From the NCBI GenBank assembly GCA_903829855.1, contig CAIKRN010000172.1, positions 1-20,785 of the forward strand: DNA of 20,785 nucleotides, read 5' to 3'. Source of the DNA: an uncultured Opitutia bacterium. GTDB lineage: Bacteria > Verrucomicrobiota > Verrucomicrobiia > Opitutales > UBA953. This document shows positions 1 to 8,290 of the stretch, in pieces. The notes beneath the pieces were generated by a model, which saw nothing but the letters and a program-made list of their open reading frames with translations, searched no databases and was not told the DNA's origin. A program made the position numbers and the translations under genes. Numbering within the stretch: position 1 is the first letter of the stretch; every line of letters begins with the position of its first letter.

Positions 1-777
1 AATCGCTGGCGCTGTTATGATTTTGTCGAAAAAGCCACGGGCTATGATGTCGTTCGAAATGCCAATCAGGCATTTCAAGCGGCCCGGGCATTCGGGGCTT
101 TCCAGTCCTTGCTGGCGGACCTGCCTGGGGGCCGCCTGCACGAGACAATCCCTGATTTCCATCACACCCCTGCTCGCTTTGCTCGCTTTCAGGCCGCGTT
201 GGCCAAGGACGCCCATGGACGGGCCGACGCGGCCAAGTCGGAAATTGCTTTCGCTCTAGCCCGCGAGTCCGAAGTTAGCCGCGTGGTTGATGCCCTTCGC
301 TCTGGCCAATTGCCAGAACGTGTCACCCATAACGATACGAAGCTGAACAATGTATTGCTGGATGATGTCACGCAGGAAGGCATCTGTGTGATCGACCTGG
401 ACACGGTCATGCCGGGTTCGGTGCTTTATGACTTCGGCGACTTAGTGCGTACTTCGACCTCCCCGGCCGCGGAGGATGAGACGAATCTGTCATTGGTCAC
501 GATGCAATTCCCCATGTTCGAAGCCTTGGTCAAGGGCTACCTCAGTTCCGCCCAAGGTTTCCTGACGCCTCGCGAAAAACAATTACTCCCTTTCGCGGGG
601 AAACTTATCACTTTCGAAATCGGCCTTCGTTTCCTCACGGATTGGCTCGAGGGCGATGCCTATTTTAAGATTAAACGTCCGTTGCATAATCTCGATCGAC
701 TGCGTACCCAATTTAAACTCGTTGCCTCCATCGAAGATCAGCTCCCCGCGATGCAAAACTTCGTCGACCAAAAATGA
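1..777 (+). CDS. NahK-like sugar kinase (aminoglycoside phosphotransferase fold), 5' truncated
   Basis: The reading frame is open from the first base, so the N-terminal part lies outside the window; 258 residues are visible. The kinase catalytic loop is clear at 325-351 (THNDTKLNN), with Asp in the HND triplet as the expected catalytic base and the following Asn as a metal ligand. The metal-binding DLDT motif follows at 394-405, then MPGS and YDFGD. This pattern is typical of the APH/choline-kinase-like fold and in particular of the N-acetylhexosamine 1-kinase (NahK) branch, which phosphorylates GlcNAc or GalNAc at C1 with ATP in the cytoplasm. The stop overlaps the start of the epimerase gene (ATGA at 774-777), so the two are cotranscribed and probably act in one sugar-activation route. 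Substrate cannot be read from the sequence; another hexose or hexosamine is possible. Confidence 0.82.
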   Translation, partial: NRWRCYDFVEKATGYDVVRNANQAFQAARAFGAFQSLLADLPGGRLHETIPDFHHTPARFARFQAALAKDAHGRADAAKSEIAFALARESEVSRVVDALRSGQLPERVTHNDTKLNNVLLDDVTQEGICVIDLDTVMPGSVLYDFGDLVRTSTSPAAEDETNLSLVTMQFPMFEALVKGYLSSAQGFLTPREKQLLPFAGKLITFEIGLRFLTDWLEGDAYFKIKRPLHNLDRLRTQFKLVASIEDQLPAMQNFVDQK

Positions 778-1700
778 GACCCCGTATCCTCATTACGGGC
801 GGGGCTGGCTTCATTGGCTCGCACATCGTCGAACACTTTCAGGGGCAAGCGGAGATCGTAGTACTGGATGATTTTCGCACCGGTTATCGACGTAACCTTG
901 CGGGACTTGATTGCCGAGTGGTCGAAGGCTCCATTTTAGATGAGACTGCACTGACGAAAGCCATGCAGGGTGTCGAACGGGTGTTTCACTTAGCGGCGAT
1001 GATCTCCGTCCCGGAGTCCGTGCAGAAACCGGCCGAATGCGTGCAACTAAACGTCGAAGGCACTCGTCGCGTCCTCACCGCCGCGGTGCGAGTAGGTGCG
1101 CGGAAGGTCGTCTTGGCCTCCTCCGCGGCAATCTATGGAGATAATCCGCTTGTTCCTAAGCTGGAAACCATGCCTCCAGAGCCCAAATCTCCCTACGCTG
1201 AGACAAAACTCGCCGGGGAACATCTGTTAGCAGATTTTCAAAGGGTACACGGCTTGGCCACGGCCAGCCTACGTTTCTTCAATGTCTTCGGGCCACGCCA
1301 AGATCCGCAATCCGCTTATGCAGCGGCAGTGCCCATCTTCATCGCTCGGGCCCTTCGCTCCGAAGATATCACCATCTATGGCGACGGGGAGCAGACGCGT
1401 GACTTTATTTACGTTAAGGACATCGTGGGCGCACTCGATTTTGTTTCCCTGTCTCCAGTGGCCACGGGTTCTTATAATGTTGGTTATGGCCAAAGCCTTT
1501 CGATTAAATCTCTGGCCCAGGAGATCCTGAAACTGACCGCCTCGAAATCGGCACTACGTTTCCTGTCTGGTCGTCCGGGCGATGTGATGCATTCTGTCGC
1601 TTCCTCGGAAAAACTTCGACAGACTGGTTGGATCCCAAGGCATAATTTACCCAGCGGATTAGCCGCGACCATTGACTATTTTCGTTCCGTTAACGTGTAA
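774..1700 (+). CDS. NAD-dependent sugar-nucleotide epimerase (extended SDR, GalE/WbpP type)
   Basis: This 308-residue cytoplasmic enzyme is an extended short-chain dehydrogenase. The NAD-binding glycine motif GGAGFIGSH sits at residues 9-17, an acidic residue pair (LDD) that would bind the adenosine ribose follows the second strand, and the catalytic residues are the Ser pair at 116-117 (LASSAAIYG) with Tyr141 and Lys145 (YAETK). RFFNVFGPRQ and GDGEQTRDFIYVKD are hallmarks of UDP-hexose 4-epimerases. The length is slightly under the usual 320-340. The 4-base overlap with the upstream NahK-like kinase suggests joint use: C1 phosphorylation followed, after nucleotidyl transfer by an enzyme not seen here, by C4 epimerisation. 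UDP-Glc/Gal, UDP-GlcNAc/GalNAc or a uronate form are all possible. Its 3' end overlaps the opposite-strand gene by 11 bases. Confidence 0.85.
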   Translation: MRPRILITGGAGFIGSHIVEHFQGQAEIVVLDDFRTGYRRNLAGLDCRVVEGSILDETALTKAMQGVERVFHLAAMISVPESVQKPAECVQLNVEGTRRVLTAAVRVGARKVVLASSAAIYGDNPLVPKLETMPPEPKSPYAETKLAGEHLLADFQRVHGLATASLRFFNVFGPRQDPQSAYAAAVPIFIARALRSEDITIYGDGEQTRDFIYVKDIVGALDFVSLSPVATGSYNVGYGQSLSIKSLAQEILKLTASKSALRFLSGRPGDVMHSVASSEKLRQTGWIPRHNLPSGLAATIDYFRSVNV

Positions 1701-2559
1701 CCGTTAACTGGGCATGCAGTGTATCGGGCCGGCCGTCGGAGATGTTCAACCAGAAGTCGTAAACTCCAGGCGGCGGTAGTTTTAACTTAAAGGCTAAGGT
1801 CGGCGCCTCGCTGTATTCGCCGCCCTCAAGCGAGGGATGCATGTGGGCGTAGCCGGGCAAGGCTTCGATGGGTCCCATGAGGACGGCATGACCTAATGAA
1901 CCCATGATTGGTTGCAGTTTGAGTTTTGCTCCCTCGGGTGCGGAGAGTTTCACGCGAATCACGCAGGAATCGCCAGTATTACGGGAGGTCGTTTCGAAGG
2001 CTAGGAGTTGATTACGTGCTAAGGGAGTCGATGGGGCGAGCGGCGTGCGGGGGCCTTCGACCTTGGCCTCGGCCAATAATATCCGTCCGGATCGTTGATC
2101 GGCGAAATCGACAAATGCCTGGTAGCTCCCTCCGGGATTACCTTTCATGAAATCAGCCGGGAACGTGAAGGTCCAGGTCCCGTCATCTTGCGCGACGGGA
2201 TGGAGGTGTACGTAGGCGAGTCGGCCGCTGAGCTGACGAAGGTGTAGGTGAACCTTTTCCGTGTGCGTTACGGCAACCTCATGGTTGAGGTACGCGGTGC
2301 CATCTTCACGCACAAGTTTGAGTGTGCCGCGTTCGCCACTCTGATTAAGGTGGATATCGAGCCCGACCGGAAACTGCAGAACCTTGGGTTGGTAGTAGTT
2401 GGCCTCTTCATTGACGCCGCAGAATTCCACATTGCCCACGACGACGGGCTGGTGGTCGGAGTGGAGAAACGCACAATGGGTGTCTGGCAGTGAGCGCAGG
2501 ACCGCAAAAACCAGTGCGGCGACGCCCGTGATGAACCAGAACTGATGACGGGTGTTCAT
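1690..2559 (-). CDS. Secreted protein with two HxHP modules (probable metal/copper-associated)
   Basis: This 289-residue protein starts with a positively charged stretch and a hydrophobic segment (residues about 7-22), which would export or anchor it in the periplasm. Two similar beta-rich modules follow. The first has His104/His106 and HLHP at 118-121, then a DGTW turn and TFP; the second has His224 (LGH) and HMHP at 239-242, then a PPPG turn and a Trp-containing strand. This is the pattern of periplasmic proteins often found beside copper and cytochrome oxidase assembly genes, where the paired histidines are presumed metal ligands. Two cysteines (29 and 47) lie before the first module. The start overlaps the end of the SCO1/SenC gene by 4 bases, so translation is coupled and a shared copper role is likely. 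No catalytic motif is visible and no experimentally named family is claimed. Confidence 0.6.
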   Translation of the reverse strand: MNTRHQFWFITGVAALVFAVLRSLPDTHCAFLHSDHQPVVVGNVEFCGVNEEANYYQPKVLQFPVGLDIHLNQSGERGTLKLVREDGTAYLNHEVAVTHTEKVHLHLRQLSGRLAYVHLHPVAQDDGTWTFTFPADFMKGNPGGSYQAFVDFADQRSGRILLAEAKVEGPRTPLAPSTPLARNQLLAFETTSRNTGDSCVIRVKLSAPEGAKLKLQPIMGSLGHAVLMGPIEALPGYAHMHPSLEGGEYSEAPTLAFKLKLPPPGVYDFWLNISDGRPDTLHAQLTVTR

Positions 2560-3431
2560 TTGCCGGAAGCCATCTGAACGAGCACCTTGGCAACGTCTTC
2601 CGCGTCGAACGCGGCTCCCTCCCGGCGTTGCATGATGCGCCCCTCTGCGGTCATGAGGATGAGTGCGGCGTTGTGTACGATGGTGCCATCATCGCGCAAT
2701 GTCTGGATACCATAGTGTCGCATCAGATCCTTGATTTGGGCCGGGTTACCCGTGAGGAAGCGATGGCGACCATGGTCGATGGCATAGCCGTCAGCATAGG
2801 TGCGAAGGAGGCCTGGTGAGTCAGTTTCCGGGTCAAAAGTAATGGTGATAAGCCTGACCTTTCCAGCGGCAGGTTGCTTCGCTAGTAAGTCGGCGAGTTG
2901 CTTCATACAGGCCGTCGACGCGGGGCACATCCGGGCTGAGCGGCAACTGGTAAAGATGAAATTGAGTGCCAACGGTGAGCCCAGAAAATCCTTCTTCATC
3001 ACAAGCTGACCGTCCTGATCCCAAAGTGCCATGTTGGGCATCAGGTCATTGGGCATGCGGGTGACCAAGCGTCCCTTGTCTAAGGTTTCGCGGTGTAGCG
3101 ACTCGGTAATCTCTTCCATGCGGCGAAGGGATTCCGGCTCATAGGGGAAAATCGTATCTGCATAACGAGATCCCTCAGGTGTGGTGGTGAGGTGCAAAGA
3201 AATCTCCCGTCCCGAGTAGCCGACCTTGACGTCACCTAGCGGAAACCGAACGACGATGGGGGTGGGTTCGACCTCGCTCGTGGCAGAGGCGCCGGCGGCA
3301 CGTAATTGCAAGGTGGCCATCCCCGTCGCTGGATCAACTTTACTGACCTTACCTGTGCGTATGACTGGCTTATCGGCTGCCTGTGCAATCAAGCATGCCG
3401 TGAGGAGCAGGATGGAAGTGAGGGCTTTCAC
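2556..3431 (-). CDS. SCO1/SenC-family copper protein with N-terminal CusF-like region
   Basis: This is a 291-residue exported protein. A signal peptide covers residues 1-19 (cleavage near AQA/AD; an LTAC lipobox-like string at 10-13 is probably too early to be used). Residues about 23-85 resemble the small copper-binding region of CusF-type proteins (GKVSKVDPATGMATLQL). Residues about 132-285 are a thioredoxin-fold SCO domain: the copper-binding cysteines are Cys163 and Cys169 in FTSCRSARMCP, and the third ligand is His253 (TIVHNAALIL). The cysteine spacing is C-x5-C rather than the classical C-x3-C; I believe this variant occurs in some SCO-like proteins. SCO proteins deliver copper to the CuA site of cytochrome oxidase or act as periplasmic thiol-redox proteins. 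No oxidase subunit is in the window. The gene is sandwiched by 4-base overlaps with the phosphatase and the HxHP gene. Confidence 0.8.
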   Translation of the reverse strand: MKALTSILLLTACLIAQAADKPVIRTGKVSKVDPATGMATLQLRAAGASATSEVEPTPIVVRFPLGDVKVGYSGREISLHLTTTPEGSRYADTIFPYEPESLRRMEEITESLHRETLDKGRLVTRMPNDLMPNMALWDQDGQLVMKKDFLGSPLALNFIFTSCRSARMCPASTACMKQLADLLAKQPAAGKVRLITITFDPETDSPGLLRTYADGYAIDHGRHRFLTGNPAQIKDLMRHYGIQTLRDDGTIVHNAALILMTAEGRIMQRREGAAFDAEDVAKVLVQMASGK

Positions 3432-4351
3432 AAAAGTTTGCCCGATTGTCCGAGCATGAGTTCGACCATGCCGTGACGTACGCCGCGATGGCTCAGATGG
3501 AAGGCCTCTGCACCTGTGAGGTCAGCGAGGACACACAAGGTAATGAGTGCGGCGGGCATGATATCGGCACGGTCCGCAGGGATACCGGAGATCTGCTTGC
3601 GTTCGTCTAAGGTCAAGGCGCAGAGACGATCTTTGAGTTCGCGAATACGCAGGACGGGGAGCCGGCCACCTGCGGGTGTCTCCCCGATGGCTTCAAGGTA
3701 TAGGGCCACGGCTGCAAAAGCGCCGCCAGCTCCGATGATGAGATAGTTTTCGGCGGCAGCCGTCGGGATAACTGTGGTCAGGGCTCCCAGGAGATGCGTA
3801 CGAATCGAGCTTTGATCCAATTCATCGACGACACCTAGACCTCCTCTGAGGTAGCCGTGGGTAAGGCGGACGGAGCCAGTCCGAAAGCTCCGGGCTAAGA
3901 TACAGTTCTGACCACGTTGGGCACAGATTTCTAAGCTCCCGCCTCCCAAATCAAAGGACAGGATGTTGGCGTATGCCTGATAGGCTGGATCGGTCCTCAC
4001 CCCCGCAGCCGCGAGGCGGGCTTCAACCTCGCCGGAGACAATCGTAAGCGGGATGCCAGTGGCCGTCTGCACGCGCTGGGCAAACGCTTGGCGACTGGCA
4101 GATTCACGAATAGCACTCGTCCCGAGAATAACGACGCGCTCCGCACCTTTTTCCCGGGCAAAGGTAACAAGCCGGCCAATGGCTTCCACGGCTTCAACTT
4201 GGATCTCCACCGGAAAGAGACCTTCGTCTCCGTCGGATTGTTGCAGGCGGACGGATTCAGTCTTTCGTCCTAGTTCCGAGCGTGAGGTGGCATCGACGAC
4301 CGCCACCTTGATGGAGTTGGAGCCGACGTCGATTACAGCGATGGCTGGCAT
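3428..4351 (-). CDS. Ppx/GppA-family phosphatase (exopolyphosphatase or pppGpp hydrolase)
   Basis: This is a cytoplasmic member of the ASKHA-fold Ppx/GppA family, which removes terminal phosphate from polyphosphate or from pppGpp. Motifs appear in the expected order: DVGSNS (residues 8-13, phosphate 1 loop), GTSAIRE (77-83), SGEVEA (106-111) with the catalytic-region Glu, and DLGGGS (134-139, phosphate 2 loop), then a GAGG segment. I chose the ATG at 4351 (307 residues) because it places DVGSNS at the usual distance from the N-terminus and lies one base after the stop of the upstream gene; an in-frame TTG at 4384 would add 11 unneeded residues. The length fits the short form that lacks the C-terminal HD domain. 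Its end overlaps the SCO gene by 4 bases. Which substrate it prefers cannot be told from sequence. Confidence 0.85.
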   Translation of the reverse strand: MPAIAVIDVGSNSIKVAVVDATSRSELGRKTESVRLQQSDGDEGLFPVEIQVEAVEAIGRLVTFAREKGAERVVILGTSAIRESASRQAFAQRVQTATGIPLTIVSGEVEARLAAAGVRTDPAYQAYANILSFDLGGGSLEICAQRGQNCILARSFRTGSVRLTHGYLRGGLGVVDELDQSSIRTHLLGALTTVIPTAAAENYLIIGAGGAFAAVALYLEAIGETPAGGRLPVLRIRELKDRLCALTLDERKQISGIPADRADIMPAALITLCVLADLTGAEAFHLSHRGVRHGMVELMLGQSGKLL

Positions 4352-4352
4352 G

Positions 4353-5312
4353 TCAGAAGATAAATTGACCCTTGAGGCCGCCAAAAAAGTGCATCGCGTC
4401 TTGCGTCTCGAAATCTTTTGTCCTTACGGCGATAAAATAAGTGGCGGAGAACTTGTGCAATTGGAAGGTGGTGCCGAGGGCCAGTTGCATCACAATCGCC
4501 CGCCGCGTCACGGCGCGCGATTCCCGGAAATTGGTCCCATCGGTCATGTAATTATGTGCGACCACCTCGAGTTGGGAGTCCGCAAAGGCCCAATAGGCGA
4601 AATTAGGACTGCTGCCCGCCGAGCTAAGGGCCGTGGCGGGGTCATAACCGGTAGACTGACGGATATAGGAATGCCCCCAGGATTTATCGAGATTCAGACC
4701 CCAGCGAACTTGGGCTCCTAAAAGAGCTTCAGATCGCATGGTCCCAAGCTCGACCATCATACGGGCGATTAAATCGCGATACCCTCGACCCGTCGGATCA
4801 ATGTCGAAGCGGCGACGAAATTCTGCATCAAAATTCACCAAGGGTTCATCTGGTATCTGCGTACCCCAGCCGGCGGTCGGGGGTTGGCCGATGAGCGAGT
4901 GAAATTTATTTTGAATGGTCTCGGCGCCCGAGGATGGGCCGATGACTCCCAGTTTCGCCTCGACCGCGAACATGCAGTCCTTGCGTCCGCCGCGATCAAG
5001 GATCTTACCGTAGCCCCAGCCTAGATAAAGCGCGCCAGAGTAAGGCAAGTCGTCCAATGACGGGTTAGGTGACAAGGTGTCCGACGGAGTATTGATCTCC
5101 TGGGTGACTGAAAAGAAGGTGTGCTCGTCTGTATTGATGGCGACCTTCAACCCCTGAGTGTAATAACGATCCTTATTCTTAGGGCCGAACTTGTCGTTTT
5201 CTTCACTTAATGAAATCACCCAGGGATGCGCGGGCTCTAAGGCAGGAAGCGCTTCAGCGGCGTAGCCGACTGCGGTCAGTAGAGGGAGAGCGATTAGGCG
5301 CAGTGGAAGCAT
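4353..5312 (-). CDS. LpxR-like lipid A 3'-O-deacylase (DUF2219), outer-membrane beta-barrel
   Basis: This 319-residue exported protein has a signal peptide (about residues 1-19) and the features of the LpxR family, which removes the 3'-acyloxyacyl chain from lipid A in the outer leaflet of the outer membrane. Visible family signatures are EENDKFG (residues 37-43, Asn39-Asp40), DRYYTQG (48-54, Thr52), the NTPSD segment, LPYSG, and QNKFH with His138; Asn, Asp, Thr and His match what I recall as active-site residues of the Salmonella enzyme. The chain ends in Phe, as outer-membrane beta-barrels do for BAM recognition. It is the first gene of the minus-strand run and is transcribed away from the Mla cluster, with about 90 bases between the two starts. 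No convincing Shine-Dalgarno precedes the ATG. The activity on lipid A is inferred from family only. Confidence 0.8.
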   Translation of the reverse strand: MLPLRLIALPLLTAVGYAAEALPALEPAHPWVISLSEENDKFGPKNKDRYYTQGLKVAINTDEHTFFSVTQEINTPSDTLSPNPSLDDLPYSGALYLGWGYGKILDRGGRKDCMFAVEAKLGVIGPSSGAETIQNKFHSLIGQPPTAGWGTQIPDEPLVNFDAEFRRRFDIDPTGRGYRDLIARMMVELGTMRSEALLGAQVRWGLNLDKSWGHSYIRQSTGYDPATALSSAGSSPNFAYWAFADSQLEVVAHNYMTDGTNFRESRAVTRRAIVMQLALGTTFQLHKFSATYFIAVRTKDFETQDAMHFFGGLKGQFIF

Positions 5313-5403
5313 CTTCGGAGGGTTAGCAAAGAGGTCTTGTTATGCAGGGACAACGCCTTTCTGACTTGTGAATAACCTCTTGCCCAAGTATTTGACTGTC
5401 AGG
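5313..5403. promoter_or_regulatory. Divergent promoter region between the LpxR-like gene and the mla-type operon
   Basis: These 91 bases are the only sequence separating two outward-facing transcription units, so promoters for both must lie here or just inside the adjoining genes. I found no hexamer pair good enough to name and no strong Shine-Dalgarno on either side. A GTG at 5368, in frame with the permease, would shorten the region to 55 bases if used. Confidence 0.45.
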
Positions 5404-6498
5404 ATGTCGCAAATTCCCACCAGCGCACCCACCATCCGGTCTGAAATGCTGACCGATGGCACGATGCGGGTATTCGTTGGCGGGGTCTGGCGATTAGACG
5501 ACGCCCTTCCGACCATTGTCGTTAAGGGCGACCGTGTTCGGCTGGAGGCCTCAGCCCTCGAATCCTTCGATTCCTCCCTGCCCGCTTGGATCTTTGGTAA
5601 TTTTAAGAACGTTCGCCAATTGGATCTAGGCTCTTTGCCAGTTAGGCTGCAGTCCTTGGTCCATATGGCCGAGAAGGCTTCGGTTAATGACCACCTAGGC
5701 GAAACGCCTGGCTTGTTGGCTCAATTCGGTACCTGGGGGGTTGAGAGCACGGGATCCTGGGGGCGCTCCTTCAATCATATTGGCCACACCTTTATGGGCT
5801 TTGCCCGTACGCTGGTCGGTCGTTCAAAGGTCAATTGGAGAGACTTTGCCCTCCAGCTGCAGACGGCCGGGGTTGATGCCTTGCCGATTGTTGCCCTGCT
5901 CGGTTTTCTCACCGGACTTATCATGGCTTACGTTGGCCTGATTCAACTTCGCCAAGTCGGGGCGACGGTCTACGTAGCCAATCTCGTCTCGCTGGCCATG
6001 ACGCGTGAGATGGGCGCGCTGATGACGGGAGTGATTGCCTGTGGTCGAACGTCCACGGCCTTCGCCTCCCAGCTCGGCAGCATGAATGTCAGTCAGGAAA
6101 CCGACGCCCTGCGTGCCTTGGGGATTAATCCGGTGGAGTATCTGGCCACACCTCGGATCCTGGCGGTGACTTTGATGGTGCCGTTGCTGGCGACTTTCGC
6201 GACTTTCATCGGCGTCTTTGGAGGCATGATCGTCGCTTGCGCCGGGGACCTCAGTATCGAGCAATACCTGACGCAGGCCGTACGGGCCATCACCTTCAAG
6301 AGTTTCCTGGTTGGTTTTATTAAGTCTATCGCCTTTGGCTTTATCGCGGCTTGGGCAGGTTGTTACCGCGGTTCGGTGGCCAAGCGTTCTGCGCTCGGTG
6401 TCGGCGAAGCCGCTACTTCGGCGGCGGTTTTAGGCATTACGCTGATTGTGATTTCGGACGCTCTCTTTGCCGTTATCTTTAACTTGTTCAACCTATGA
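5404..6498 (+). CDS. mlaE: MlaE/YrbE-type ABC permease with N-terminal STAS domain
   Basis: This inner-membrane permease belongs to the MlaE family, which together with MlaF and MlaD moves phospholipids between inner and outer membranes. The first roughly 100 residues form a STAS-like domain (WRLDD... VKGDRVRLEAS... LDLGSLP), the counterpart of the separate MlaB protein in E. coli, here fused to the permease. The remaining part has the MlaE signature: LTGLIMAYVG, the long segment with LAMTREMGALMTGVI, the conserved RTSTAFASQLGSM, ETDALRALGINPVEYLATPR, and about five to six membrane spans ending in ISDALFAVIF. I prefer the ATG at 5404 (364 residues); an in-frame GTG at 5368 would add 12 residues and cannot be excluded, as neither has a clear ribosome binding site. 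The stop overlaps the MlaF start by 4 bases. Confidence 0.9.
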   Translation: MSQIPTSAPTIRSEMLTDGTMRVFVGGVWRLDDALPTIVVKGDRVRLEASALESFDSSLPAWIFGNFKNVRQLDLGSLPVRLQSLVHMAEKASVNDHLGETPGLLAQFGTWGVESTGSWGRSFNHIGHTFMGFARTLVGRSKVNWRDFALQLQTAGVDALPIVALLGFLTGLIMAYVGLIQLRQVGATVYVANLVSLAMTREMGALMTGVIACGRTSTAFASQLGSMNVSQETDALRALGINPVEYLATPRILAVTLMVPLLATFATFIGVFGGMIVACAGDLSIEQYLTQAVRAITFKSFLVGFIKSIAFGFIAAWAGCYRGSVAKRSALGVGEAATSAAVLGITLIVISDALFAVIFNLFNL

Positions 6499-7256
6499 CC
6501 GTCGCGTCGACTGACATTCTGACGTGTGAGGCCATGTCCATCGGGCATGGCGAAAAGGTGATAATGGACAACCTTACCTTCGGTCTTGCTCCGGGAAAAA
6601 TCTTGGCGGTCGTTGGCCCTAGCGGTTGCGGCAAGAGCACGTTGATGCGGGCCCTCGGTGGGTTAGATGAGCCTCTTGCTGGCACGACGACTTTGCTCGG
6701 GGTCAATCTTGTGACGGCATCACGCCAGGAGCGTGCCGCCATTTTACGTCGCACGGGTTTCCTGTTTCAGGGCTCCGCTTTGTTTTCTTCGCTTACCCTG
6801 CTCGAGAACGTTGAGATGCCTATGCAAGAGTTCTTACAGGCACCTAAGCGCGAGATCCGTCAGCTGGCTGAATATAAATTGGCGCTCGTGGGGTTAGCCG
6901 ACGCCATGGATAAACTCCCTTCTGAAATCAGTGGCGGCATGGCCAAGCGTGCCGGCATTGCCCGGGCCATTGCTTTAGATCCGGAGGTCATCTTCCTCGA
7001 TGAGCCTAACGCCGGGCTCGACCCCGTGAGCTCAGGTCGGCTTGATGAACTCATCCTGCGGATTCGGGAATCCTTCGGTACCACGGTGGTTTTAGTCAGC
7101 CACGAAGTGCCCAGTATCCTGCGTATTGCGGATTTCTGCGTCTATCTGGACCCTGAAATCGGTACCATGGGCGCTTACGCCCCGCCTAAAACATTTCTTC
7201 AGGCTGGCAATCACGCCAAAGCCCACGCCTTCTTTACGCAAGCTCGTTTAGACTAA
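6495..7256 (+). CDS. mlaF: MlaF-type ABC transporter ATP-binding protein
   Basis: This 253-residue cytoplasmic ATPase powers the adjacent MlaE permease. All ABC motifs are present: Walker A GPSGCGKST (residues 41-49), Q-loop Gln92 (FLFQGSALF), signature ISGGMAKR (145-152, the SGGM form typical of MlaF), Walker B VIFLDEP (165-171), D-loop GLDP and switch His203 (VSHE). Length and motifs match MlaF proteins. The start overlaps the mlaE stop (ATGA) and mlaD follows after two bases, so the three subunits are translationally coupled. Confidence 0.93.
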   Translation: MTVASTDILTCEAMSIGHGEKVIMDNLTFGLAPGKILAVVGPSGCGKSTLMRALGGLDEPLAGTTTLLGVNLVTASRQERAAILRRTGFLFQGSALFSSLTLLENVEMPMQEFLQAPKREIRQLAEYKLALVGLADAMDKLPSEISGGMAKRAGIARAIALDPEVIFLDEPNAGLDPVSSGRLDELILRIRESFGTTVVLVSHEVPSILRIADFCVYLDPEIGTMGAYAPPKTFLQAGNHAKAHAFFTQARLD

Positions 7257-7258
7257 CC

Positions 7259-8290
7259 ATGCGCCGTTCCGCCAACATGACCCTTATCGGTGCTTTCGTC
7301 GTTGGAGGCATCCTGCTGATTATTGCCGCCGTCGTCTTGCTCGGTGCAGGTTCCTTCACGGGCGCCAAGCCCACCGCCATCGCCTATTTCGATGATTCTG
7401 TTAGCGGGCTTGATATCGGTGCCCCCGTGAAATTTCGGGGTGTGAGTATTGGTAAAGTTTCGCAAGTTCTGCTGCGCACGACCAATCAGGCTCCTACCGA
7501 TTACTCCGTACCCGTGGTAATGGAATTCGCCCCGGACTTGCTCACCCGCCGTGGGCTTGATGAGGCGTTACTTCAGAAACAGGGTCTCCGAGGTTCGGTC
7601 GAGCGGGGCTTACGTGCCAAACTCCAGCAACAATCGGTCGTCACGGGCGTGCTTTACGTCGAGTTAGATTACTTCCCCGACACGGCTTTCAAGCTCCATG
7701 AAGTTAAAGGCGAGATGGTGGAGATCCCCACGCAGCCCTCGAATCTGGGAACGCTCACCCGCGCAGTCTCGCAGACGCTCGATCAGTTAAGTCGTATTGA
7801 TTTTGTCGCCATCACCAAGAAGGTGGATTCGATTCTCGGACGAATCGACAAGGGGGCCTCGGAAATTGAGTTCAGTAAAATTAACACCAATCTCGTCCAG
7901 GCTTCCGCCAATATTACCAAAATCACGGGCGACCCGGCCATCTCGAAGGCGGTCGCAGATTTCTCGACGGCGATGCAAGGGATTGATGGGCTCGTCAAGC
8001 GCCTCAGTGGCAAGGTCGATCCGGTCGCTCAAGATATTCAGGGTATGGCCGCCGCCGGCCGCAAGGCACTCGAACGACTCAATGAGACCTCGGAGAATCT
8101 GCGTACGCTGACCAAGCCTGGTTCACCTGCCCGACGTGACCTCGATCAGGCCCTCGCGGATGTTTCCGAGGCTGCCCAGGCGATTCGTTCACTCGCGGAC
8201 TTCATTGAGCGTAATCCAGAGACCATCATTCAGGGTCGTAGTAAGAATCAGACGAAAGAGGCGAAGCCGAAGGAGGAAGCCGCCAAGTGA
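7259..8290 (+). CDS. mlaD: MlaD-type MCE-domain protein
   Basis: This 343-residue protein has one N-terminal membrane anchor (about residues 8-30) followed by a periplasmic MCE domain (about 38-120) with the family pattern FDDSVSGLDIGAPVKFRGVSIGKV. MCE proteins form hexameric lipid-conducting rings on the MlaFE permease. The region after the MCE domain, to residue 343, is mostly helical with heptad-like spacing (around residues 165-325), then a Lys/Glu/Ala-rich tail. It is about twice as long as E. coli MlaD (183 residues), so it could form a longer needle or tunnel across the periplasm, as longer MCE proteins do. It is one gene of the mla-type operon and overlaps the next gene by 4 bases (GTGA). 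Confidence 0.88.
   Translation: MRRSANMTLIGAFVVGGILLIIAAVVLLGAGSFTGAKPTAIAYFDDSVSGLDIGAPVKFRGVSIGKVSQVLLRTTNQAPTDYSVPVVMEFAPDLLTRRGLDEALLQKQGLRGSVERGLRAKLQQQSVVTGVLYVELDYFPDTAFKLHEVKGEMVEIPTQPSNLGTLTRAVSQTLDQLSRIDFVAITKKVDSILGRIDKGASEIEFSKINTNLVQASANITKITGDPAISKAVADFSTAMQGIDGLVKRLSGKVDPVAQDIQGMAAAGRKALERLNETSENLRTLTKPGSPARRDLDQALADVSEAAQAIRSLADFIERNPETIIQGRSKNQTKEAKPKEEAAK

Noticed and set aside
3393..3401. A lipobox-like LTAC at residues 10-13 of the SCO protein.
   Set aside because: Twelve residues is short for a lipoprotein signal, and a normal signal peptidase site (AQA/AD) lies just after it.
4053..4721. A 222-codon plus-strand frame crossing the phosphatase and LpxR-like genes.
   Set aside because: It is antisense to two well-supported genes, spans their junction and shows no domain or start context of its own.
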